64,000 nt of DNA. It comes from Chrysomallon squamiferum. Taxonomy: Eukaryota; Mollusca; Gastropoda; Neomphalida; Peltospiridae. The position numbers and the translations under genes are program-made. Where the stretch lies: NCBI GenBank assembly GCA_012295275.1, contig CM022666.1, positions 10,321,002-10,385,001 on the forward strand, given 5' to 3'. Shown here piece by piece: positions 29,801 to 39,400 of this stretch; positions within the stretch are counted from its first letter, which is position 1, and each line of letters starts with the position of its first letter. The notes under the pieces are model-generated. The model saw only the letters and a program-made list of their open reading frames with translations. It was not told the DNA's origin and did no database searches.

Positions 29801-31012
29801 AATTAGAAAAATAATTTAGTTTAATGATTAGTTATAGTTATAATAAACTCATATTACAGCTATACTTTATCATTATTTATATATGTATATACATATTTTT
29901 TTCCACATATTAAGTTACTACAAGCAAAACAAAATGGATGTCATGTACAGCCTGGAGTAAAAAATGATATTGTTTTAATGTGAGCAGTAGGTCAGTCAAT
30001 ACTGCTGAACGTAACTGCAGCATTGATCTATTCATTATAATTAATGTACACTGATGCCAGCCAATCAGAAGTGTCAAATACTCATACACTCTAGTGTAAT
30101 ACAGTTTTTCTAAATGGATCTAATTTCAGCTAATCTATAATAAATATGATTAAAACAGAATCAGTTAAACTTTGTCCTTCATTTTTATTTAGTGGAAAAA
30201 AATCATTTACTGATAGCAATAAATGTGTTTAAACAAAACCACACACACATATATATTATTTATTACTTAATCATTAATCTATTAGCATTAACTTAATAAC
30301 TAGTAAAAGACATCAACTACCTTTAAATAAAATCATACATTTTTTCAGCTAAATAAAATACAAAAGAATTTCTTTTTCACACCAAAATAAAAATAAATAT
30401 TTTTTATTCTAATTAATGAACAAACCTCTCCATCATAAATCTTTGTCTTATTTATTATCAAATCAGGATTCATACATTATATGCACTACTTGGTACAACC
30501 ATTCAGCGATTTGTTTAAAACTAAATCTAAACATAAAAAGAAGAAATAAAGAAAAACAAAAAGGCCTGATTTTTTATAAACTAAGCACACACACACACAC
30601 AAACACACACATATACACACACACACACAGAGATAAATATTTAAATACATAAACAAATAATAAAATTGAAAAAAATATAAATAATTGAAAAAAAATTTGT
30701 TTAAAAATTCATGTTATTTTCTAATTGATACTAATGCACTTAATGACTTTTAGAATAAATTGTTTTGTATGAATTCTGTTGTGTGTGAGTGAATGTATTT
30801 GTGTGTATGTTTATCTTAATACAAGCCACTAGATGCGTATCAAAAACAAAAAGCAGTAATAAATATTTCTAATTAAATACCCTTTAACCCATAAAGTGAA
30901 AAATTATAAAACATAAAAAGCAAAAACCTATGAAACAAAGAACACCACCACTAACACCTGCAGCAGACATACCTTGTAAAGGGTTTATCTGTCCACCCAT
31001 TGGATATGACAT
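8253..31012 (-). CDS. MCF2L: MCF2/MCF2L-type Dbl RhoGEF, N-terminal half (gene span of coding exons in window; 3' part beyond left edge)
   Basis: Guanine nucleotide exchange factor for Rho-family GTPases; only the regulatory N-terminal half is here. Eight shared exons join in phase, giving 353 residues from the Met at 31012 or 477 from the Met at 27873. In the 353-residue form, residues 41-187 form a CRAL-TRIO/Sec14 domain: LLQARFVTLSGG, ILTFPDCPQIPEVSDEEY, FVIVIDRRNDSWSSVKAILL, QPKGFFQRAF and LTYDVGGAIDYDPNEW are close to the same blocks in vertebrate MCF2L as I know them. Residues 188-353 are an alpha-helical, charged spectrin-like region (LLAQLDETKKKF, FWRAHEVKLRQCL). The catalytic DH-PH part must lie left of 8253, where I find no further exon. 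The family binds phosphoinositides through Sec14 and is autoinhibited by its N-terminus (family knowledge). MCF2, MCF2L and MCF2L2 cannot be told apart here; an invertebrate would probably have one ancestral copy. Confidence 0.9.
9137..9251 (-). CDS. MCF2L: RhoGEF common exon 7 (spectrin-like region)
   Basis: 115 nt, acceptor CTTTTACAG, donor CTG|GTCAGT. It encodes LLAQLDETKKKFCEFWRAHE and VKLRQCLKLRQFEEEFKL, a spectrin-repeat helix matching MCF2L. The donor GTCAGT is slightly off consensus. Confidence 0.92.
9672..9931 (-). CDS. MCF2L: RhoGEF common exon 6 (spectrin-like region)
   Basis: 260 nt, acceptor ACTGTTCAG, donor AAG|GTGATA. It encodes 86 residues with long amphipathic helices and the LEEADLPNDVPGTEALI motif, which aligns with the ExELPNDVxST segment of MCF2L. 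Confidence 0.92.
10215..10331 (-). CDS. MCF2L: RhoGEF common exon 5 (end of CRAL-TRIO)
   Basis: 117 nt, 39 codons, acceptor GATAAG, donor GCA|GTATGT. It encodes VILCDSPVAMLDYVDPSQL and TYDVGGAIDYDPNEW, matching the L(T/S)xDxGGxxDYxxxxW end of the domain. The acceptor has a short, imperfect pyrimidine tract. Confidence 0.9.
11039..11753. mobile_element. MITE-like element, copy 1, in RhoGEF intron
   Basis: The left end CAGTGATACCTTGAATTACG and the reverse complement of the right end (TAGTGGTACCGTGACATAC) form imperfect terminal inverted repeats. Both ends abut TA (11037-11038 and 11754-11755), the target duplication expected of Tc1/mariner-type transposition. Motifs such as CGAGTTTAATTCATTCCG resemble copy 2 at 35656. 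It is 715 bp, includes a T run at 11161-11183 and has no transposase frame, so it is non-autonomous. Family inference rests on ends and TA only. Confidence 0.65.
12840..13530. repeat. Degenerate TTTACAGTTA repeat region
   Basis: Variants of TTTACAGTTA, ACAATTACAGT and AACTTACAGT recur at irregular 15-40 base spacing. No ORF or splice-bounded exon is present. Confidence 0.55.
13689..13850. repeat. 38-bp tandem repeat, four near-identical units
   Basis: GAAGACACTGATATG starts at 13689, 13727, 13765 and 13803, with a truncated fifth start at 13841. The copies differ by at most a base or so, implying recent expansion. Confidence 0.95.
14700..15540. repeat. Degenerate ~23-bp minisatellite split by an inserted element
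   Basis: Units such as TACCTTTGTATCTACATCAA occupy 14700-15010 and resume at about 15296-15540. The interruption is one copy of a dispersed 285-bp repeat, so the minisatellite predates that insertion. Confidence 0.7.
15014..15295. repeat. Dispersed 285-bp repeat, copy 1
   Basis: Runs from GTAATTAAAAATAATAATAT to GAAAAATGTTAAAAAT, nearly identical to 16279-16565. It contains a telomere-like CCTAACCCTAACCC. No terminal inverted repeats or A tail are clear; the class is unknown. Confidence 0.8.
16279..16565. repeat. Dispersed 285-bp repeat, copy 2
   Basis: Same sequence as copy 1 except for a 10-base duplication (ATCTCATGTC) near 16350 and a few substitutions. It lies in direct orientation about 1.27 kb away, in different flanking sequence. 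Confidence 0.8.
17018..17131 (-). CDS. MCF2L: RhoGEF common exon 4 (CRAL-TRIO)
   Basis: 114 nt, 38 complete codons, acceptor TTCTGTGCAG, donor AAG|GTATAA. It encodes GFFPSHIQVVFLLQPKGFF then QRAFADFRSKFVKEELEFK; the LxPxGFFQR block is typical of MCF2L. Confidence 0.92.
17476..17566 (-). CDS. MCF2L: RhoGEF common exon 3 (CRAL-TRIO core)
   Basis: 91 nt, acceptor TTTATTACAG, donor AGA|GTAAGT, ending in phase 0. It encodes the hallmark FVIVIDRRNDSWSSVKAILL. Confidence 0.92.
17782..17884. repeat. Compound (CA)n-(GATA)n microsatellite
   Basis: (CA)25 at 17782-17832 followed by GATA units and degenerate ATAG to about 17884. It lies in the RhoGEF intron between the exons at 17476 and 18893. Confidence 0.95.
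18540..18880. repeat. Degenerate ATAAAGCTATAAAG repeat region
   Basis: Short motifs ATATAAAG, GTATAAAG and AGCTATAAAG recur every 15-30 bases just downstream of the exon at 18893. They read as a decayed minisatellite inside the intron. Confidence 0.5.
18893..19007 (-). CDS. MCF2L: RhoGEF common exon 2 (start of CRAL-TRIO)
   Basis: 115 nt, acceptor TTTTTACAG, donor CA|GTAAGC. It encodes GGKALNGAAILTFPDCP followed by QIPEVSDEEYRKVITYLCSI, aligning with the first strand and helix of the MCF2L Sec14 domain. Confidence 0.9.
19400..19655. repeat. Degenerate GGTACAAAATACAATAAAC repeat
   Basis: About eight imperfect units of roughly 28-35 bases with CAGGTACAAAA and CAATAAACAAAC. Open frames on the minus strand here are periodic repeat artefacts. 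Confidence 0.7.
20499..20582 (-). CDS. MCF2L: RhoGEF common exon 1
   Basis: 84 nt between acceptor TTTCTACAG and donor G|GTAGGT; both borders are phase 1. It encodes DVMGEACHGFGVLDVAKLL then QARFVTLSG, the segment just before the Sec14 domain, where MCF2L has a comparable LLQ...FLSGG motif. Confidence 0.9.
20732..20755. repeat. (CA)n microsatellite
   Basis: Short pure CA run in the intron just upstream (minus sense) of the exon at 20582. Confidence 0.9.
23511..26706. repeat. 52-bp satellite array in the RhoGEF intron
   Basis: Roughly 60 tandem units of about 52 bp with the core CTGACTTACAGAAGGTATTA, then TCTTTCTGATACATCACTGT and ACACTAAAGGAG. Variants include short units with GATAATGCACTG or GATAATCACT. 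The array has higher-order structure: 23911-24815 reappears at 25252-26105, and a two-unit block of about 102 bp repeats near 26035-26420. It lies in the intron between the alternative first exon (27462) and the common exon (20582). On the minus (gene-sense) strand most units carry GTAAGT, a consensus donor core. Confidence 0.97.
27462..27873 (-). CDS. MCF2L: RhoGEF alternative first coding exon B (137-residue Ser/Thr-rich N-terminus)
   Basis: The exon opens with ATG at 27873, preceded in frame by TAA two codons earlier, so this is a true N-terminus and not an internal exon. It encodes 137 residues and one extra base before donor CCA|GTGAGT, and splices in phase to 20582 to give ...CEESSDVMGEA. 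The product has an acidic helix around residues 19-33 (EIEEEIANFVESFKQ) and is then rich in Ser and Thr, with two basic PKA-type sites, RRSS at 40-43 and RRIS at 101-104. It matches no domain I recognise and is probably disordered. The exon lies between exon A and the common exons, which fits an internal promoter. Confidence 0.75.
27874..30972. other. Interval upstream of alternative exon B; candidate internal promoter region
   Basis: No coding exon could be supported between the two alternative first exons. The part from 28021 to 28830 is less AT-rich than its surroundings and may hold the promoter and leader for exon B; no TATA box or initiator is convincing. The rest contains simple repeats, including interrupted CA at 30590-30628. 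Confidence 0.4.
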
Positions 31013-31024
31013 CCCTTGTGAGAC
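30973..31024 (-). CDS. MCF2L: RhoGEF alternative first coding exon A (short N-terminus)
   Basis: An acceptor (TTTGACAG) precedes a 52-nt exon that ends at donor G|GTATGT in phase 1. The ATG at 31012-31010 gives MSYPMGGQINPLQ, then the split Gly codon completed by the exon at 20582. The frame is open upstream to the acceptor, so an earlier start in another exon is possible. The phase fits the downstream exon exactly. Confidence 0.6.
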
Positions 31025-31321
31025 CTGTCAAACAATAACATTATCACTTTATTACAACATTTAATTTCTTTTAAACAGAATATATAGCTTGAATACATTT
31101 TGATTTTTTGAGGGTCATTTGTATATTCTTAAGATATTGTTTTATATTTAGATTTTTCCTTTAACAAATTTTTGTTAATGATAAATTATGAAGCTGACAA
31201 TTTTACTTTTAGCAGATTATTTTTATACTTAGAAATGTAAACAAAGAAATAAAAATAAACTTAATATGCTGTGTAACTTTAACAGTTTGGGAATTTTAGT
31301 TGTATGTGAGAGTGTGTGTAT

Positions 31322-31330
31322 CTGTCTGCA

Positions 31331-31364
<34 letters not shown>
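31322..31364. repeat. (TG)n-(TA)n microsatellite
   Basis: A short TG stretch followed by a TA run just upstream (minus sense) of exon A. Confidence 0.85.
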
Positions 31365-31365
<1 letters not shown>

Positions 31366-34139
31366 GTTAATATCTGTATGTATACATTAGTGTGAATGTC
31401 AGTTTGTATCTGTTTCTGTACACTGCAAATAAATGACTAAGATAAAACAGAGGACTTGTGTCATGCTATTTTGACAGCAAGAATGATGAAAATACTTAGT
31501 TTTATTTCATTAAAATATTTAGTTTCATTTCAGTTTGAAATTTATTGTTATAACTTTAATAATAATTCAATATCTCTTTACAAGAACATGCATACAAGCA
31601 CTGTTTTAATATAAACTTAAACACACAGGCATTATTTCTTTTGAAACACTCACTCTGTGGTATGTACTGTCCTTGAAAATGGGTACCAGTATTTTGACTG
31701 TTTAATGAAAACAACAACTGTATGCTATTGTATGATTTCACATTTTAACAGGAACTAATTCATAAAACAATATTATAAAACAAATAACTTTAAGTGAACA
31801 GTAAATCAAAATTACAAATTTTAGAATGAACCAAATTAAAATAAAAGATTTTAAATTGGAATCACATATCTGTCACAGAAAACTTAGAAAAAGTAAACTG
31901 ACATGATATATAAACAGACACATCTATAAAAACACTAACTTAACATGAATAAATATAGAAAATATTTAATTAACATCACATTTCATGTTAATATAAAGTT
32001 AATATTTCACACAATAAATTTTAGAACATACTTATTTAATATTAGATTTTGGCACACTTTAAATCAGCATTATTTCTTTTTTTCATGCCAATCAGAAAAC
32101 ACTGAATTAAAAAAAACATTCACATTCACTTCAGACATAAATATAGAAAATATCAAATTCACATCACAGCTTTTCACACATCTTCAATTTGACATTAATT
32201 ATATGACAACTGTTACTGCAAATAAATATGTAATAAGTTTTAACAGGCTGTAGGATTAACACATAGTTGTGTAAGTCAGAATAAAAAACAAACTCTCCAA
32301 ACAAGGAATAATGTGAATGCATGGAAAGGACAGCCTAAATAAACTATGAATGAAAACTGAAATATTTATTTTCACTTGACTCATAAATATAGCAAGTAAT
32401 CCTCTTAGTTTATGTAAGTTGTTTTTTTGTTGTTGTTTTTTCACTGTTTAGGCATTTGTGAATATAGATAGATAAACCAAAATTTGGTTGGAATAGTGAA
32501 AAGATGTTTTATTATTGCTGGTCATTACTACTGACTGGTGTAATCATGTTTCTTCACAGAAATCATGATGTTAACATTCAGTGGGTAACTATTAGTAGCA
32601 GCAAGGGAGGTTTTTTATATTGAGGGCTGTGATAAATCAGTAATGACCAAAGACTAGTTAATAAACCAGTGATTTATCAGGAATCACTGAATTACAGAAT
32701 ATTCAAGGTTGTAATGGGAAATAGTTTAATAGGTGGATGAGGTTGATTGATCTTTATCTTGATCAGTTATGAAATATGCATTTTAGATCAACTATTATGT
32801 ATCCTTTATATCACAGAGTTTTAGGTATAATCATCAGTCATTCTACATATCAGAAAGCCTTTGTGGTTCGTTATATCAAGTACTGGGAATACTGTAATTT
32901 TAGCTAATGTTGCGTTTTTTCAGCAGTTTGAAATAGGTCATAAGTAAAACAGAAATAAATAAATAATATATAAAGTCATATTCTGTACACAGTAATATGA
33001 TAGTGGATGCATAATGAATTTTTTTATACAAATGAGGTCTGTCTTGTATGCATAAGGCAATCTAGATTTTAATATTTTACTAAATATGACAACACTCAGA
33101 ATCTAACAAAGCATAGTGGGATATCTGATCAATAGTGACAGTTATTAGCTCATGAACTGAATTATGTCATACAAAATGCGTAGACAGATGATAAATTTAT
33201 AAAAGAATTTTCTTTGATTAAATGGTAAAGTAATACTTTTTTTAAAACTTTTTTTTTTTTTTATTTTTATTATTATTATTAATTGTAGTAGTAGCAGCAG
33301 AAGTAGTAATAGTAGTTTAATTTAAATTTCACATTTAACTGATGACTAGATTAGTCAAATATTTATCTACACTTTATTATATGACGAGGGAAATTTCTGG
33401 AATCTGAATTTATGAATCATCAAAATGTTTAAAAAAAGAAAAACTTTCTTTCAGGGTGGGAGGTTTAAGTTCATCACCTAGAACCATCCACGAATCACTG
33501 AGAAAAACAAAGTCTACAGTTTGTAAAGAATCTCAAAAATTCATTTATTGATTTTTACATAACTCTCCAGTTATAAAAACATGTTGAAAGTGTTAAGTTG
33601 TGTTAACTTTTGTACTGGAAATATTTTGTGTGTTCTTGTGCTGAGGATATATTCAGTAAACACACACACAAACACACGTGTGTATGTATGTATATTAGTA
33701 TGTTGAGAATATGTTTAATTTTGTTGATAATGTATTAATTATTGTGATAATTGTTATAGAAAATTATGAATTTGAATTCAGGATAGATTTATTTATTTTT
33801 GTTTTATTAACATTTTAACTTTTAAATTTAGGATACATTTCTTTTTGAGTTAAAATTATATTTATTTTTCAGTTAAGTATACATTTGTGATGAAATATTT
33901 ATTTCAGAGTTATGTAAGAGATCAACAGAGGAATATTTGACATTCCTCATCTTTCTTTATATAAACATTTGTCTGGTTTCTAGTTGCCATGGTTAAGGTG
34001 CTGACTAATAATAACTGTGTTCATATCTCAGTACAAGCTACATGAGCAAGTATAAAATCACAATGCCTTGCTTAATAACACTGGATAGTCATATAGCAGG
34101 TTTGAACCTTTGGTGATAATATATTATAGTATTTATATG

Positions 34140-34275
34140 TGTACGTGTGTATCTGTGTATATTTATGTGTATGTTCGTGTGTGTGTGTGTGTGTGTAATG
34201 TGTGTGTGTTGTGTGTGTGTGTAATATGAATATATATTGTATGTAAGAGTGTGTGTATGCATGCATATGCATGTG
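34140..34275. repeat. Interrupted (GT)n tract
   Basis: GT-rich runs broken by TAAT and TATAT. The minus-strand open frame with repeated THT residues is an artefact of this tract. Confidence 0.9.
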
Positions 34276-34917
34276 TGTTAGTATAGGAATAGCATGGGTG
34301 TTTATGGCATACAGTATATACTGAATTTACATGAACATGATTCTAATAGAAGTGTACTTTATGTTTGGTGTATGTTGTTTTTGATAAGTTTGTTATGTCC
34401 TGTTTTGGGATATATGTGACTGTATATGTGTGCCTGTGTGCATCTACATGTATATCCTAGGTGGACAAACTGACATAAATACACAAATATAAAGAGACAG
34501 ATGTAAATTAAGTTTCATTAAAAAGAAACTCTTTATTTATTGTCCATCAGAAATAACAGGACATCTTTTGTAACTTTATCCCAGAATTTAATTACAAATT
34601 GTTGTTATTTATTTTGGTAGATAGGATATGGGTAAATTTTCAGCCACCTTCTGAATATAAATATATATAATGTAAGCAACTGAATATTTATAAATGTTAA
34701 CTGCATGATCATGAATTTATTATTAAAAATACTGAAACATATAAAATTACCTAATGTATGAAGTGTAGTTACTTCATACATGTCAAACTTTTGACACATA
34801 TTTATGTTTGTTATTCAACTTTGTTCACTATCATAAAATTTAAAACAAGATAATAATTTACAAGTAATGTAACTATTATTAGAATTGTAAAAAATTAACA
34901 ATACTGAATATATTAAA

Positions 34918-34925
34918 TGACGTCA
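34918..34925. promoter_or_regulatory. Consensus CRE palindrome TGACGTCA
   Basis: Perfect 8-bp cAMP-response element core, about 170 bp inside the presumed first intron of the RhoGEF. Occupancy is inferred from sequence only. Confidence 0.4.
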
Positions 34926-35092
34926 GTGACAGCTATTGAGAACGGACGGACATTAATTAATGTTTATCGACGTGGAGTGACCACTACTTTACTGTGTGTT
35001 TTTGTGTTTGTTTTTTTAAATAAATCAAATCTCTTCAGTAAAAAGTGTCGTTATAAATTAAATTATATTAATTCGATCATAATTTTACTTAC

Positions 35093-35270
35093 CTGTTAAA
35101 CTGTATGAAAAATGGTTAAACTAACACAGCCTAGAATCAAGTTACGTATGTTTGACGTATGAGCTTCGAAAGATATTTCTACTAGCTTCCGACATTTCTT
35201 TGCGGTAACATCACTTCTTAAAACACACCTGCGCTCAGGTGAGGAAGGGCACGTCACTCTAACATGTTGA
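35093..35270 (-). other. Candidate untranslated first exon of the RhoGEF
   Basis: The minus strand has a perfect donor CAG|GTAAGT with the exon ending at 35093. The upstream sequence is less AT-rich and has several CpGs, which fits a transcription start. Short ATG frames here close quickly (one of 13 codons runs into a stop), so the exon would be 5' UTR with small upstream ORFs, splicing to the acceptor at 31024. The right boundary is a guess; no TATA box is clear. Confidence 0.4.
35226..35241. promoter_or_regulatory. Paired inverted E-boxes in candidate RhoGEF promoter
   Basis: CACCTG-CGCT-CAGGTG is a perfect inverted repeat with a 4-base spacer. A CRE-like ACGTCAC follows at 35251. The position within the CpG-bearing stretch fits a core promoter of the minus-strand gene. 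Confidence 0.4.
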
Positions 35271-35655
35271 CAGGTATTTTTATTTTATTTTTGTGCATGG
35301 GAGATAACTGTTTTAACCGATCGGTGAATCCCTAAAAATATTCCTGTGATTATGATAATTTCAAAAAATATATAATAACTGTTTTAAAAGCATAACTATT
35401 ACAGGAATATAATTTAATATTTACGTATATATCTAGATATATAGATATATAGATATATGTTTGCGTACGTATGCTAAAACCCTGTTAATGAGATAATTGC
35501 GATATAATGGGGTTTTTTGGCTTCTTTAACTTTAGTAAAAGTTGTATTATAAAGTGTACGCATCCGTATAGGTGTATTATAAATAAATATATTTATCTCT
35601 CTATGTTTATTTGTGTGTGTGTGTGTGTGTGGTTTACTGTTTATCATTCTTTTTA

Positions 35656-36207
35656 CAGTGGAACCTCGGGTACGAACTTAATTCGTTACAGAACTCTGAT
35701 CGTAAACCGAAGCGATGTCAGACACACGAACGCCATTCTCGTGTTTTGCAATTATGTCTTTCTTAACCTCTACTGTGATGCGTTTATACTTTCCACCAGC
35801 ACTATCGCTTTCAATTTTTGTTTTGTTGGGCGCCATATTGGATAGAGTATAATGAAATATATACGCATAAAATCAGCAACGCTTTAAAAAAATGCGAGCG
35901 CACAATATCAATGCAAAAGCTGTTGGGCTGCAACTGTGTATTGAAGACTAAAGACCCTAATTCCTGATATATATTTGCTATAGGGATGCCTACAATCCTT
36001 ACTTTGACCTCGGTTTTGACGTTAACATCTAGTCTTATCTTTACTACATGTTGACGTCAAAACCGACGTCAAAAGAAAGCTTGTGGCGCGTTGCTCTAGT
36101 TCGTAACTCAGGATATTATTCGTAAACCGACACAAAAATTGCCCAAGATCACGGTTCGTAATCCGATTGTTCGTGCTTCGAGGCGTTTGTAACCCGAGGT
36201 TCCAGAG
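35656..36207. mobile_element. MITE-like element, copy 2, between divergent genes
   Basis: The left end CAGTGGAACCTCGGGTACGA and the reverse complement of the right end (CTCTGGAACCTCGGGTTAC) form terminal inverted repeats, with inner matches around GTTCGTA and AACCGA. Both ends abut TA (35654-35655 and 36208-36209). It is 552 bp with no transposase frame. An inner inverted pair, near 36007-36030 and 36050-36070, is built on TTTTGACG(T)TAAC and TTGACGTCAAAACCG. It is related to copy 1 by its ends and by its Tc1/mariner-like TA target. Confidence 0.75.
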
Positions 36208-36209
36208 TA

Positions 36210-36365
36210 TTTGTTACCATATCTTATTAAATATTTCATGAGGTTATGGCGTAAGAATTCACAGGGAACTATATTAAGATTTTCACCGGAATACTTCTTT
36301 GTCGTCAAGGGCGCGATCGGAAGTGTTTTCGTCGTCGTTTATGTCAAATACATAGTTTTATTAAA
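36210..36365 (+). promoter_or_regulatory. Candidate promoter and 5' UTR of DYNLT2B
   Basis: CpG-bearing stretch with CGGAAGTG (36318-36325) and CACCGGAA (about 36284-36291), both ETS-type sites typical of broadly expressed genes. No TATA box is evident, and no in-frame ATG extends the coding start. Confidence 0.45.
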
Positions 36366-36430
36366 ATGGGTGATGAACCGCAAGAAAGTGTTAGTAATAG
36401 TTATATTATTCGTCCCAATTTTGCTCACAA
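36366..36430 (+). CDS. DYNLT2B: DYNLT2B exon 1 (coding part)
   Basis: Encodes MGDEPQESVSNSYIIRPNFA and H; donor CACAA|GTAAGT, phase 2. The YIIRPNF motif is the usual entry to the Tctex fold. Confidence 0.9.
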
Positions 36431-39400
36431 GTAAGTAAGAAATGGTTTTGATAGCATCGGTCTTAGTGGCAAATAACTTACACTTAAAAAATGTATGCAG
36501 TGACGGTCCAGGTTATAGTTTCTACCATAAAATGATAAATCATAAATAATTAAAATTAGTTGCCAGACTTATTTCGTACTTACGAAATTCATTATGATAA
36601 TGTAGAAAGTTATGGTAAACAACTTCACCCACCATATGAATTGTGTTTGAATTATCCTTGATAAATATTAACAGCGTTATATTAATATCAGTAACAATTA
36701 TTTTAGAGTTGACATTTATGCAAATTTAAACGTTTGTTTATTAATGAATCGTTCTGTAATTCAACCTTAATTAATTCTCAGAAAATAATAAATGACAAAA
36801 ATATCAAATTCTAAACCGGTGTGGCAGGAAATCACACACCCTGTAAATCACAAAAGCCCCCATTCGTGATTTCCTAGGAAATCGCAAACCCCCAGGTCCA
36901 TATTTAGTCCATATTTAGGTTTACCATTTATTAGGAAATTACAACCCCCTCGTAATATAACAGACATACCAGTAGTGATGGTGTCTTTAACTGCATCTGA
37001 CCATAAGCCTTCCTGCCACGTGATTTTAAAATGAACAACATATATTTGCACGTTAGAAACGGGTCCAATTGGGGATTTATGCACATTTTTTTTCACAAAA
37101 TTAATTATGTTTATGTTTAAGAATGATTTAAAGTACAGTATGTCTATGAAATTGCAATAAACAGTATTTCATCTGCCGCTACCCTAAAATTTGGATTTTT
37201 CTGACTTTCTTTTTAGCTCCAGCTACAAAAACCTCTAGTCCCAAACTTGTGATATACAACTATCAAATAATAAGATATGAAATTATTTATTGACCAACTT
37301 CCTTCATACACAATAATTAATCAAAATACTGATAACACTTACTGTAGTAGTCAGAAACAGTTAGTATATACTTCTGTCTGAGATTCATCAGTCTATACCA
37401 ATGGTGTGCCAGAATATGGACCTAAAAGGGATCATATGGGGTGTGTGATTTCAAGGGGTTTATATTTAACTTCTGCACCAGGTTTAACACAACTGCAGAC
37501 TAGTAAATATTTAAGGAGAACACAGATCTCATAATTTTATTGCTGTTGTTTATTTTTATTTTTATTTTATTATTATATATATTTTTATTTTCTGATTAAT
37601 AATGGAAACATCCCAGTAATGTCTGAGTTAAAAAACAAACAAGAAATATCATTAAAAAAACCCAAAACAAACAAATAGAAGAAAAATATAATTAATGAAA
37701 ATGAAAATAAAGAATTTGGTTCCATTTTTTCAAATTAGACAAAATTTACATGAGCTTTTGTGGTAATATTTATCATCAACAGTGTCACTTTATTCATTAA
37801 CTGGTTTTAAAAATAAATCCAATAATGAATTAAATAATATACAAAAATGTAAAACAGTATATTCTGATTTTTTTATCCCCACTGGTCAAATTAAAAATAA
37901 TAATAAAGAAAAAATAAGCATATATTTATTTTTAGCTGATACTGTACAAAATCTAATTAAAAGGAAAGATAAGACACAACTATTTGAAATTTGAAATTGT
38001 TTTTTTTAAATGTTTCAGTAATAACTTTTTATTTTTTATTTGTTATATATTTAATATTCATCTACTAGTCATTTAATTAAACATAAAAATTATGAGAAAA
38101 TAAGTTTATTTAAAAGGAGTTCGTGAATAAAAAGTGTTGACAAAAAACTAACATATTTGTATTATTAATATTTAGCAAGTGTCAAACATTTGATTTTAGA
38201 ATAGTGGTGATATGAGAGGAACCCTAATGTCACCTTTCCATTGGCATTTCTGAATACTTAGCAGCATTTGGAGAATCTTTCATTGTGCACTATCTCATCA
38301 CAGCAAATCATATACAAAGTCTTGCAGCATTCATAGAGACAGGAAATAAATATTTAAAGTTCTTATAATCCATATTGACAAAGTATAAACATACACAGAT
38401 GTTACTCTATATTATTAAGCAGTTTCTATATTATACACTAAGTTTAGTGTTTTTGTTTTGGCATAATTTAATTTCATTATTTCCAATATATATGCTTATG
38501 TGACAGATTAAAAACTGACTCTTGTGATGCATCAGTGAATCAAACAAATTTTTATTGAGATCTAAGCCATACTGGGTGGTAACAACTGTAGCATTACATT
38601 TGACCTACAAAGTCCCTGACATTGATTTTCATTTTATCATTGAATCATGTCCATATTTTCATTATTTCATTCCAGATTTGTCTTCAAACATAAAAACAGG
38701 AGCAAAACTATTAAATTTTGTTAAACAGCAAGTGATATTATAATAATTCCTGTTATTAGAATAATGTATTTCACTTTGTTCAAAGACCTATAATTAGAAT
38801 ACTACACACAGACCTTTAGGGTCCTTGTATACCCTTCAGAGCTGGGTTTTAATTAGAACGAAATTATAACACTTATAATGTTAATGTAATTTAAACATAT
38901 ATAAAGAAAAAAAGAAAATGTACTTCAGTTATTGCAGCGGTTCCTAAAATGGGTGATATGTATTTATGAGGAAATGATAAAGATAATTTAATTACTTCTT
39001 TCACTCCATATGCCAGGAAAAGTGAAATTCTTTATAGTCTTTTGGAATAGAAAGAAACAAATAGAGGATTCTGGAGATGAGGAAGAAAGTTTTGGGAACT
39101 AATGAGTTTTTGTTTTGAGACTGTTTTATCAAATAACATAGTGCTGGCTTAATTGTGTATGAGATTATATATATAGATGATCAATTGAAGAGTAAGTGGA
39201 GAGTAGCATGAGATATCTGTTTCTCTTCCTACCTCTCAAATTATATTAAATGTTAACAATTAATGTTAGATATTTATTTTTTAATTTGGGTGTGTATACA
39301 TGATTTTATATGTATGTATGTATATTTGCATGCATGTTTGTGTGTGTTTCAAGAATATAAGTTGAAAGAAACTGATGAATTAACTAAAACTGATTATACA

